Made by a program: the position numbers and the translations under genes. Positions 16,864 through 24,971 of a DNA stretch of 64,000 nt are shown piece by piece. The notes beneath the pieces were generated by a model. The model saw only the letters and a program-made list of their open reading frames with translations, did not search any database and had not been told where the DNA came from. This DNA comes from Streptomyces sp. TLI_053 (lineage in GTDB: Bacteria; Actinomycetota; Actinomycetes; Streptomycetales; Streptomycetaceae). The stretch is taken from contig NZ_LT629775.1 in NCBI RefSeq assembly GCF_900105395.1, forward strand, positions 8,273,501 through 8,337,500. Reading direction: 5' to 3'. Position 1 is the first letter of the stretch, and each line of letters starts with the position of its first letter.

Positions 16864-18008
16864 GCCCGACGGGTGCGCGGGAGCGGGGCGACGGCGCGGC
16901 GGCCGAGGGCGGAGTGCTGGGGCGGCGGGCGCTCGGACGGGCGCTGCTCGCCCGCCAGCACCTGCTGGAGCGGACCGCCGCCACCCCGATCGCCATGATC
17001 GAGCACCTCGGCGGCCTCCAGGCCCAGGCCGCCCCGCAGCCGCCCTACCTCGGTCTGCTCTCCCGCCTCGACGGCTTCGCCCCCGAGGCCCTCAGCGAGC
17101 TGATCGAGAGCCGCCGGGTCGTGCGGATCGCCCTCCAGCGCGGCACCATCCACCTGGTCACCGCCGAGGACTGCCTGACCCTGCGCCCGCTGCTGCAGCC
17201 GGTGCTCGACAAGGGCCTGCGCGCCGCCTTCGGCAAGTGGCTGGTCGGTCTCGACCTCGACGCGCTCGCCGCCGAGGCCCGCGTCCTGGTCGACACGGAG
17301 CCGCGCACCTTCCAGTCGCTCGGCACCGAACTCGCCGCCACCCGCCCCGACCGCGACCCGGCCGCGCTCGCCCAGGCCGCGCGGGCCCTGCTCCCGCTGG
17401 TGCAGGTCCCGCCGCGCGGCGTCTGGGGCCGTGGCGGACCCGCCGCCCACACCACCGCCGAGGCCTGGCTGGGCCGGCCGCTCGACCCCGAGCCCTCGCT
17501 CGACGACCTCGCCCTGCGCTACCTGGCCGCCTTCGGCCCGGCCACCGCCGCGGACCTGCAGAAGTGGTGCGGCCTCAGCAGACTCGCCCCGGTCCTGGAG
17601 CGGCTCGCCCCCCGCCTGGTCACCTTCCGCGACGAGCAGGGCCGACTGCTCCACGACCTGCCCGAGGCACCCCGGCCGGACCCGGACACCCCGGCCCCGG
17701 TCCGGCTGGTCGCCCCGTTCGACAACCTGCTGCTGTCGCACGCCGACCGCACCCGGGTGCTGCCGGAGGAGTACCGGCCCCGGGTGATGACCCAGAACGG
17801 CATGGTGCTCGGCTCCCTGCTGGTGGACGGCCTGGTGGCCGGCAGCTGGCGGCTGGCCGAGGAGCGGTCCGGCGCCCGCTCGCTGACGGTCCGCCCGTTC
17901 GGTGCGCCGCTGGACCCGTCGGACCGGCGCGCCGCCCTGGCCGAGGCCGAACGGGTGCTCGCCTTCGCGGGCGGCGACGGCGAGGTCCGTTTCGAGGCCG
18001 CGGGGTAG
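16860..18008 (+). CDS. AlkZ-like winged-helix DNA glycosylase (HTH_42 family)
   Basis: 382 residues of the HTH_42 (DUF1006) family. GTG 16860 overlaps the GDPD stop by 4 bp. The family contains AlkZ, which unhooks azinomycin interstrand cross-links in Streptomyces, and E. coli YcaQ. The catalytic QxQ motif is present as Gln54-Ala-Gln56 in MIEHLGGLQAQ. This is the AlkZ-like form rather than the YcaQ-type form with Asp in the last position. Also visible are IALQRGTIHLVTAEDCL, GRGGPAAHTTAEAWL and LVAPFDNLLLSHADRTRVL, which are family landmarks. Length matches AlkZ. No cross-linker biosynthesis genes are in view, so a general alkylation-repair role is as likely as self-resistance. Coupling to GDPD has no obvious explanation. 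Confidence 0.85.
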   Translation: MSPTGARERGDGAAAEGGVLGRRALGRALLARQHLLERTAATPIAMIEHLGGLQAQAAPQPPYLGLLSRLDGFAPEALSELIESRRVVRIALQRGTIHLVTAEDCLTLRPLLQPVLDKGLRAAFGKWLVGLDLDALAAEARVLVDTEPRTFQSLGTELAATRPDRDPAALAQAARALLPLVQVPPRGVWGRGGPAAHTTAEAWLGRPLDPEPSLDDLALRYLAAFGPATAADLQKWCGLSRLAPVLERLAPRLVTFRDEQGRLLHDLPEAPRPDPDTPAPVRLVAPFDNLLLSHADRTRVLPEEYRPRVMTQNGMVLGSLLVDGLVAGSWRLAEERSGARSLTVRPFGAPLDPSDRRAALAEAERVLAFAGGDGEVRFEAAG

Positions 18009-18121
18009 CGGCGAGCAGGGCCGCGCGGAGCGGCGGTCGTGCTGGCGTCCGGTGTCCGGACGGCCGTTCGCGGTGGGGTGACTCATTGGGGTGGTCCGAC
18101 GGCGAGTGCTCTGTACCCGCA

Positions 18122-18157
18122 CCCGGGGGGCTGGCTTCAATCGGTCCAGCCCCCGGG
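18122..18157 (+). terminator. Imperfect hairpin after the GDPD-glycosylase pair
   Basis: GGGGGCTGG (18126-18134) pairs with CCAGCCCCC (18146-18154), extended by a bulged CCCGGG/CCCGGG base and closed over an 11-nt loop. It lies about 115 bp past the glycosylase stop. Confidence 0.5.
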
Positions 18158-18260
18158 CGGGCGGGCGCACAACGCGCGTTCGATCTGATCATCTGTTGGG
18201 ATGGGGCAGACCTGGACCGATCGCCCGACCGGGGCGGAAGGCGGACGACGGGAGGAACGG

Positions 18261-19442
18261 ATGCCGGGCGAGAACCCACCCGAGCCGAGGCCGGTCGACC
18301 ACCGCCGCCCCTACCTCATGCTGCCGCCCCCGCTCCGGGCGGCCGCCGCCTGGTCCGCGGCGGTCGTGCTGCTCATCACCGTCGCCTCGCTGATCGTCTT
18401 CGCCCTGGTCGAACTGCGGGCCGCGACCGTGCCGGTCATCCTGGCGCTGCTCGGCACCTCGCTGCTCCAGCCGGTGATGCCGTGGATGGTCCGGCGCGGG
18501 ATCAGCCGCTCGCTCGCCGCCGGGCTGACCTGCGCCGTCCTGGTCGCCGCCGTCGGCGGGGTGATCGCCCTGCTCGTGAACTCACTGGTGCACAGCGCCC
18601 CGCAGATCGCCCACGCGCTCCCGGAGGCGGGCAACCGGATCGCCGACTGGCTCGGACCCGTCGGCGAGAAGATCCGGCACGCGCTGGCCAACGCCCAGGG
18701 CGAGACCAACTCGCTCGTCTCGACCGTCACCGACGGCGTGCTCTCCGGCCTCGGCCTGGCCACCCAGATCGCCACCGGCGGCGTGCTGGCCCTCGCCCTG
18801 GTCTTCTTCTTCCTGCGGGACGGCCACCGCACCGGTGAGGTCGTCCACGCGTACCTGCCTGCCCGCAGCGCGCGGACCGTCGTCCTGTGCGCGGAGCGCG
18901 CCTTCGAGGCGATGGCCGGCTTCATGCGCGGCACCACCCTGATCGCCCTGATCGACGCCCTCTTCATCACCGTCGGACTGCTCGTCCTCGGTGTCCCCGG
19001 CGCGCCCGGACTCGGCGCACTGGTGTTCATGGGCGCCTACATCCCGTTCGTCGGGGCCTTCCTCTCCGGCGCGGTCGCCGTCCTGGTCGCCCTCGCCGAC
19101 GGTGGCCTCGGCACGGCCCTGTGGGCGCTCGGCATCGTCGTCGCCGTGCAGGCCGTCGAGGGCAACGTGCTCCAGCCGCTGATCCAGAGCCGCACGGTGG
19201 AACTCCACCCGGGCACCATCATGGTCGCGGTGGTGGCGGGCGCGGGGATCGCCGGCATCATCGGCGCCCTGTTGGCCGTGCCGATCTGCGCCGCCGGGCT
19301 CGGTGTGGTGTCCGTGCTGCGCGGCGATCCCGGGCGGGGTCGCCGCGGTGACCGGAACGGCGGGACCGCGGCGGCGGGGCCGGCAGTGGGGCTGCCGGCC
19401 GGTCCGACCGCCGGTCCGGTAGCCGGGGGGCGTCAGGAGTAG
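18261..19442 (+). CDS. AI-2E/PerM family permease
   Basis: 393 residues with about eight membrane helices. Family features include VPVILALLGTSLLQPVMPWMVRRGISRSLAAGL near the N-terminus, a periplasmic helical region, LVFFFLRDGHRTGE and GALVFMGAYIPFVGAFLSG. The C-terminal signature is VVAVQAVEGNVLQPLIQSRTVELHP. The family includes E. coli TqsA and PerM and Na+(Li+)/H+ antiporters, so the transported species cannot be stated. GGAGGAA (18251-18257) places the start at ATG 18261. The C-terminal tail after residue 355 is a low-complexity Gly/Pro/Ala stretch. Its stop overlaps the convergent gene at 19433 by 10 bp. Confidence 0.9.
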   Translation: MPGENPPEPRPVDHRRPYLMLPPPLRAAAAWSAAVVLLITVASLIVFALVELRAATVPVILALLGTSLLQPVMPWMVRRGISRSLAAGLTCAVLVAAVGGVIALLVNSLVHSAPQIAHALPEAGNRIADWLGPVGEKIRHALANAQGETNSLVSTVTDGVLSGLGLATQIATGGVLALALVFFFLRDGHRTGEVVHAYLPARSARTVVLCAERAFEAMAGFMRGTTLIALIDALFITVGLLVLGVPGAPGLGALVFMGAYIPFVGAFLSGAVAVLVALADGGLGTALWALGIVVAVQAVEGNVLQPLIQSRTVELHPGTIMVAVVAGAGIAGIIGALLAVPICAAGLGVVSVLRGDPGRGRRGDRNGGTAAAGPAVGLPAGPTAGPVAGGRQE

Positions 19443-20005
19443 GACAGCGGGCGGCCGCGGCGCAGGGTGTACTCGGCGGCGCGCAGGAAGAGCGCGGCGT
19501 GGAAGGCGATGTCCAGGTCCTCCGTCCAGGGGCCCGGGGAGGCGGTGGCCGCGGCGGCCGCGTGCTCCTCGAACCAGCCGTTGATCTCCAGGTTGTCGCA
19601 GTGCTCGGGTATGCCGGTCGGCAGTGCCAGCAGCTCGGCCAGCCGGCGGGCGGCCGCGAGCGCCCGGTGCGCGTCGCCGACCGCCGTCATGTCGTTGTAG
19701 GAACACTCCACCGGCAGCAGGACCGGCGCCTCCAGCTCCACCGGGATCAGCACGTCCCAGCCGAGCAGGGCCTCCACGGTGCCGTCGCCCAGCTCCCGGC
19801 AGAACGCCTCGAACCCGCTGATCGGCCGGTTCAGCTTCACCTCGAAGTGCCGCCCCGACCCGGCCCGGAACTCCGTCACGGGCGGGCAGGTGAACGGCGG
19901 CAGCCCGCGCCCGGCCAGGACCGTGTCCAGCTCCTGGGCCACCGGCCCGAGGACTTCCTCGTCGCGCCAGTCGTCGGCCTCGACACTCACCAGATAGATG
20001 CCCAT
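19433..20005 (-). CDS. Conserved-looking hypothetical protein
   Basis: 190 residues from ATG 20005 (MGIYLVSVEADDWRDEEVLG). Cytoplasmic and without a motif I recognise. It is rich in acidic and aromatic residues (WDVLIPVELEAPVLLPVECSYNDM, CDNLEINGWFEEHAAAA), and codon usage is normal. It resembles the many 170-200-residue actinobacterial proteins of unknown function with an alpha/beta fold. It overlaps the permease tail-to-tail by 10 bp and is divergent from the lyase gene at 20138, with 132 bp between them. No function proposed. Confidence 0.75.
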   Translation of the reverse strand: MGIYLVSVEADDWRDEEVLGPVAQELDTVLAGRGLPPFTCPPVTEFRAGSGRHFEVKLNRPISGFEAFCRELGDGTVEALLGWDVLIPVELEAPVLLPVECSYNDMTAVGDAHRALAAARRLAELLALPTGIPEHCDNLEINGWFEEHAAAAATASPGPWTEDLDIAFHAALFLRAAEYTLRRGRPLSYS

Positions 20006-20137
20006 GCCGAGGACGTTAGGCCACCCCACCGACAATCGGCGGTGGCCGTGGGTTTGCCCCCGGCGGGGAGGGTGGGGGAGAGTGCTTCGCGCACGGTTTT
20101 GTTGTCGAAGTGTCAAGAATGATGAACGGGGCGACTG

Positions 20138-21076
<939 letters not shown>

Positions 21077-21106
21077 GGGACCGGGACCGGGACCGGGACC
21101 GGGACC
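21077..21106. repeat. GGGACC hexamer repeat, 5 units, between convergent genes
   Basis: Five exact GGGACC units sit in the 64-bp gap between the convergent vgb-like and LAL genes, followed by related GGCACC and CCGGCC sequence. It may help end both transcripts but shows no classical hairpin. Confidence 0.75.
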
Positions 21107-21140
21107 GGCACCCGGCCGTCCGGGGCCGGGCGGGGGCCGG

Positions 21141-24100
21141 TCAGGCGCCGGTGTGGAGGTCGGTGGCGAGGGCGCAGAGGGCGGCGCGGTCCGGGTGTCC
21201 GGTCTTGGCGAGGAGGCTGGCCAGGTGCTTCTCCACGGTGCGCGGTGAGATGGAGAGCTTGCGGGCCAGTTCCTGGTTGCCCGGGCGGTCGGCGAGCAGG
21301 ACGAGCACCTCGTACTCGCGGACCGTCACCCCGCAGGTGCGCAGTCCGGCCGGGACCGCGTCGCGGCCGCCGCGGTGCTGGGCGACGCTGGCGCCGGCCC
21401 GGCGCAGCAGGGTCCGGCAGGCGGCGGCCACCGGCTGGACCTCCAACTGGTGGAAGTACTCCTCGGCGGTGCGCAGCCAGGCGACCGGGTCGCCCCAGCC
21501 GTCGGTGAGCGCCGCCTCGGCGGCGAGCCGCAGTGCGAGGTGGTGGGCGAGGGGGAAGGACGCGGCGTCCGGGCCGGTCCCGGCGACCGCGCGGGCGGCT
21601 TCGTCGGGGCGGCCCTCGCGGCCCAGCAGCACCGCGTTCGCGAACCGCAGGAACTGGCGGTTCCAGGCCAGTTCGGCGGCGGGTACGGCGGCGGCCCGGT
21701 CGAGTGCGGCGCGGTCCCAGCGGCCCTCGACCACCTCCAGCAGCGGGTGCAGGCCGTGCCGGCCCGCGAGGTAGAACACGCTGGGGTGTTCCTCCTCCCA
21801 GGCCAGTCCGGCGGCGAGTTCGGCGCGGGCGCCGGGGCGGTCCTCGGCCAGCAGGGCGCCGACCGCCCGGCACAGCCCGTAGCGCAGCGGTGTCAGGAAG
21901 GAATCCTCGCCGCCGGCCTGGCGGAACCGGGCGAGTTCGTGCTCCATCTCCCGGGTGCGGCCGAGGTGTGCGGCGAGGGTGGCGGAGGAGAGCAGCAGGT
22001 AGCGGTGGGCGGCCAGGTTGTGCAGCCGGGCGGTGGCGTCGAGGCAGCGGTCGACGGTGGTGCGGGCGGTGTGCCACTCGCCGCGCATCACCGCGTTCAT
22101 CGCGAGCAGCCCGTCGAGGGTCTGGGTGAGGACGATCGCGCCGAGTCCGGCGGCGGCCTCCCGGGCGCGTTCCAGGCGGGTGCCGTCGCCGGTGCGCATG
22201 AAGGCGTTGGCGCCGAGCCGGAGCATCGCCTCGACCCGCCAGACGGGGAGGGCGTTGGCCTCGGCGACGGCCAGCATGCGTTCCAGGCAGGCGTCGGCGG
22301 CGTCGAAGCCCTGTTCGCGGGCGAGGAGGGCGAGCAGCTGCCAGGCCTGGCAGGCGACCACGGGGAGGCCGGCGTGTTCGGCCACTTCGGCGGCGCGGCG
22401 GGCGCGGCGTTCGGCCTCGGCGAGGCGGGCGGCGGTGGGGGCGGCGACTTCCCGGCCGTCCCCGGTGTCGCCGTTGTCGTTCCCGTTCCCGTTGCCGTTC
22501 CCGTTGCCGTTCCCGCCGTCGTCGGCCGGGTCCGGGGTGTGGTCCGGGAGCAGGGCGAGGTGGCCCTCGACCACCGCCAGCGCGGCGTCCTGTTCGGGGC
22601 GCGGGCGGCCCGCGGTGAGGGCCCGGGCGGCGGCGACCTGGGCCACCGCGTCGGCGCCGCGCTCGGCCATCACGGCGGCCCAGGCGAGCCGGGTGTGCAG
22701 CTCGATCCGGCGTTCCACGGCCGGGGCGGCGAGCGGCCCGAGCCCCTCGCCGGGGCCGTCGGGTCCGGGGCCGTCGGGGCGGCGTCCGGGCGCGGCGGTC
22801 GCGGGCTGCGGGACCGGCGGCAGGGTGCGGACGAGTTCGAACGCCCGGTCCAGCTGCCCGGATTCGGCCAGTGCCGGGAGCAACCGCTCGGTGACGCAGG
22901 GCCGTTCGGCGTCGGAGGCGAGTTCGTGCGCGCGTTCCAGCAGGACCACGGCGGAGCCGGCCGCGCCGGCCTCCAGCACTCGTCGGCCGGCTTCCGCGAA
23001 GTGCACGGCCGCGCCCGCCCGGTCGCCGCTCAGCAGCAGTAGGGAGGCGACCAACTGGCGTCGTTCGTCGGCGAGTTCGGGGTCGGCGCGAACGATGGCG
23101 CGGGCCGCCCGGCGGGCCAGGGCGGCCCGTTCGGCGGGGGCGAGGGCCGCCGTCACGGCGTCGGCGGTCAGGGCGTGCCGGAAGGCGTAGCGGTCGGGTG
23201 CGGAGCCGTCCGGCACGATCACGTTGGCTTCGCAGGCCGAGCGGAGGTGGCTGAACAGGGTCCGGTCGTCGTAGCCGGTGATCAGCTGGACGGTGGTGAC
23301 CGAGAACCGGCTGCCGAGGGTGGCCGCCGTCAGGAGCAGCTCCCGTACCTGGGGGTCGAGTTGGTCGATCCGGTGGCCCCAGCTGCGGACGATGGTGCTC
23401 GGCACGCCGGGCCGGGAGCCCTCGGCCAGCAGCCAGCGGCCGTCCTCGCCGCGCCGCAGGGCGCCCCGGACCAGCAGGTCGGAGAGGAGCTCCTCGATCA
23501 GGTACGGGCAGCCGTCGCCCCGTTCGACGAGGTGCTCGACCAGGGGTTCCGGGAGTTCGCCGGTGGCGTCCTCCAGGATGGCGGCGGCCAGTGCGGCCAC
23601 CTCGGCGGGCGGCAGCGGCGGGAGTTCGGCGACGGTCGCGGCGCGGCGGCGCTCGGCGGCCCGGACCAGCTCCAGGGCCGGGCCCGGTTCGGCCCGCAGG
23701 GTCGCGAGCAGCAGGACCGGGAGGCCGGCGAGGTTGTCGACCAGGTACTCCAGGACGGCGACGGTCTCGGCGTCGGTGTCGTGGAGGTCCTCCAGCAGCA
23801 GCACGCAGCCCTGGTCGCGGCCGAGCACCGCGAGCAGCCGGAGCAGCGCCTCGGCCAGTTCGACCACCGTCTCCGGGTAGGCGCCGGCCGCCGGTGCGGC
23901 GTCCCGCCACTCGGGGACGAGTCGGGCGAGCGCGGGGCGGTAGGGGGCGAGTTCGGCGTCGGTGGGGGGACCGGCGGCCCGGAACCGTGAGGACAGTGCC
24001 TCGATCAACGGGCGGAACGGTGTCACGGTGCCGGTCGAACTGCCGCGCCCGCGAAGCACCGGCAGGCCCAGTCCGTAGGCGTGGAAGGCGCATTCCCCGG

Positions 24101-24242
24101 CCAGTCGGGACTTGCCGATGCCGGCCTCGCCGAGCAGGAAGACCGCTCCGCCGGCCCGTTGCCGGGCAGCGGCCAGCGCGCCGCCGAGCACAGCGAGCTC
24201 CGCGGCGCGGCCGACGGTGATCGACGACGTGGTGCGCACCAT
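21141..24242 (-). CDS. LAL-type LuxR regulator (large ATP-binding)
   Basis: 1033 residues with the standard LAL layout. The N-terminal AAA/NACHT-like ATPase has Walker A GEAGIGKS (residues about 38-45) and Walker B CVLLLEDLHDTD. A long helical TPR-like middle follows, then a C-terminal LuxR helix-turn-helix (last 65 residues): LTVREYEVLVLLADRPGNQELARKLSISPRTVEKHLASLL, with first residues VTVREYE. LALs are usually pathway-specific activators in secondary-metabolite clusters. This gene follows the precursor peptide and LanM genes on the same strand, so it may regulate them. A Gly-Asn repeat (GNGNGNGNGN) encoded near 22480-22515 is inserted in the middle region. ATG 24242; 401 bp separate it from the precursor gene. 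Confidence 0.9.
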   Translation of the reverse strand: MVRTTSSITVGRAAELAVLGGALAAARQRAGGAVFLLGEAGIGKSRLAGECAFHAYGLGLPVLRGRGSSTGTVTPFRPLIEALSSRFRAAGPPTDAELAPYRPALARLVPEWRDAAPAAGAYPETVVELAEALLRLLAVLGRDQGCVLLLEDLHDTDAETVAVLEYLVDNLAGLPVLLLATLRAEPGPALELVRAAERRRAATVAELPPLPPAEVAALAAAILEDATGELPEPLVEHLVERGDGCPYLIEELLSDLLVRGALRRGEDGRWLLAEGSRPGVPSTIVRSWGHRIDQLDPQVRELLLTAATLGSRFSVTTVQLITGYDDRTLFSHLRSACEANVIVPDGSAPDRYAFRHALTADAVTAALAPAERAALARRAARAIVRADPELADERRQLVASLLLLSGDRAGAAVHFAEAGRRVLEAGAAGSAVVLLERAHELASDAERPCVTERLLPALAESGQLDRAFELVRTLPPVPQPATAAPGRRPDGPGPDGPGEGLGPLAAPAVERRIELHTRLAWAAVMAERGADAVAQVAAARALTAGRPRPEQDAALAVVEGHLALLPDHTPDPADDGGNGNGNGNGNGNDNGDTGDGREVAAPTAARLAEAERRARRAAEVAEHAGLPVVACQAWQLLALLAREQGFDAADACLERMLAVAEANALPVWRVEAMLRLGANAFMRTGDGTRLERAREAAAGLGAIVLTQTLDGLLAMNAVMRGEWHTARTTVDRCLDATARLHNLAAHRYLLLSSATLAAHLGRTREMEHELARFRQAGGEDSFLTPLRYGLCRAVGALLAEDRPGARAELAAGLAWEEEHPSVFYLAGRHGLHPLLEVVEGRWDRAALDRAAAVPAAELAWNRQFLRFANAVLLGREGRPDEAARAVAGTGPDAASFPLAHHLALRLAAEAALTDGWGDPVAWLRTAEEYFHQLEVQPVAAACRTLLRRAGASVAQHRGGRDAVPAGLRTCGVTVREYEVLVLLADRPGNQELARKLSISPRTVEKHLASLLAKTGHPDRAALCALATDLHTGA

Positions 24243-24643
24243 GGGCGCAGGCTACTTGACGGGGATTCCGTTCTGAAGTGTGTTGAATCGATCACGAAGC
24301 AGACACCGTGTCAGCACCGGGTGGTTGCCGTACGACCACAATCGGTGCGCGGGGCGGTCACCGGTCGACGGGCCGGGTGCGTGCGGTCAGGTGTGTGCGG
24401 CCGGGTGCGTGCGGGGTGGGGTGCGTGCGGGGTGGGGCGGGGTCCGCCGCCGAGGGGCTGCCCGGTCCTCGGCGGCGGACGGTCCGGCCGGTGCTGGCTG
24501 GCCGGGGTGGTGCTCACGGTCGGGCTGTTCCCGAACGAGTCCGAACCGGTTCTGAACGGATCCGAATGTGTCCGGAAGGTGTTCGAACAGGGATGGGCGG
24601 GGTCGGGAACGGGTGACAAGGGATCAGAAGAGCCGGTGCGACA
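24243..24643. other. Gap between the LAL regulator and the precursor peptide
   Basis: No supported gene. It contains GTGCGTGCGG-type direct repeats (about 24370-24440) and a phased 21-bp repeat (24531-24593). A 102-residue minus-strand frame with a TTG start at 24619 reads through the repeats as Ser/Asp/Phe-rich heptads, but it has no ribosome site. The promoter of the LAL gene should lie near 24243-24300, which is locally AT-richer. Confidence 0.5.
24531..24593. repeat. Three degenerate 21-bp units with GAA triplets every 10-11 bp
   Basis: GAA occurs at 24533, 24543, 24554, 24564, 24575 and 24585, that is every 10, 11, 10, 11, 10 bp, matching the helical repeat of DNA. The units are 24531-24551, 24552-24572 and 24573-24593. 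Read on the minus strand they give related heptapeptides (CSNTFRT, HSDPFRT, GSDSFGN). Confidence 0.7.
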
Positions 24644-24835
24644 TCAGAAGGGGGTGGTCATGGTCGGGAATTCGATGATCGGCGGGATGGCACCGCCCGT
24701 TCCGGCGAGGAGGTTGGAACGCAGGCCCAGGCCGCCGCCCGCGCGCAGGCGGATCTCGCCGGCGGGGTGGTCGGCCGTCTCGCCGGGGCGGACGGCGGTG
24801 TGCGGCAGGGTGAGCCGCTCGTCGTGGTTGTGCAT
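24644..24835 (-). CDS. Putative LanM-associated precursor peptide, cysteine-free
   Basis: 63 residues, ATG 24835 preceded by GGAG at suitable spacing. It lies 136 bp downstream of the LanM gene on the same strand. The N-terminal part (MHNHDERLTLPHTAVRPGET) is polar and acidic to neutral, like a leader. The segment ending NLLAGTGG looks like a double-glycine cleavage site. The remaining core would be AIPPIIEFPTMTTPF, with three threonines, no serine and no cysteine. Class II lanthipeptides need Cys for thioether rings, so a normal lanthionine product is impossible from this core; dehydrobutyrines could still form. I know no family for it. Assignment as the LanM substrate rests on size, position and the GG motif. 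Confidence 0.65.
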   Translation of the reverse strand: MHNHDERLTLPHTAVRPGETADHPAGEIRLRAGGGLGLRSNLLAGTGGAIPPIIEFPTMTTPF

Positions 24836-24971
24836 GGTCGGGTGCTCCGTTCGTGGTGGTGGTGATGACGTGGTGACGATGATGCCGGACGGTTCGGGAA
24901 GGAGGACGTGGTGCGGGCGGCGCCGGTTCGGTCGGGGGCGGCCGGGGGCCCGGACGGCCCGCCGGGGGCGG

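Noticed and set aside
24311..24619. 102-residue minus-strand frame as an alternative lanthipeptide precursor
   Set aside because: TTG start without ribosome site, no leader-like segment or GG site, Pro/Arg/His-rich tail. Kept only as a remark in the phased-repeat finding.
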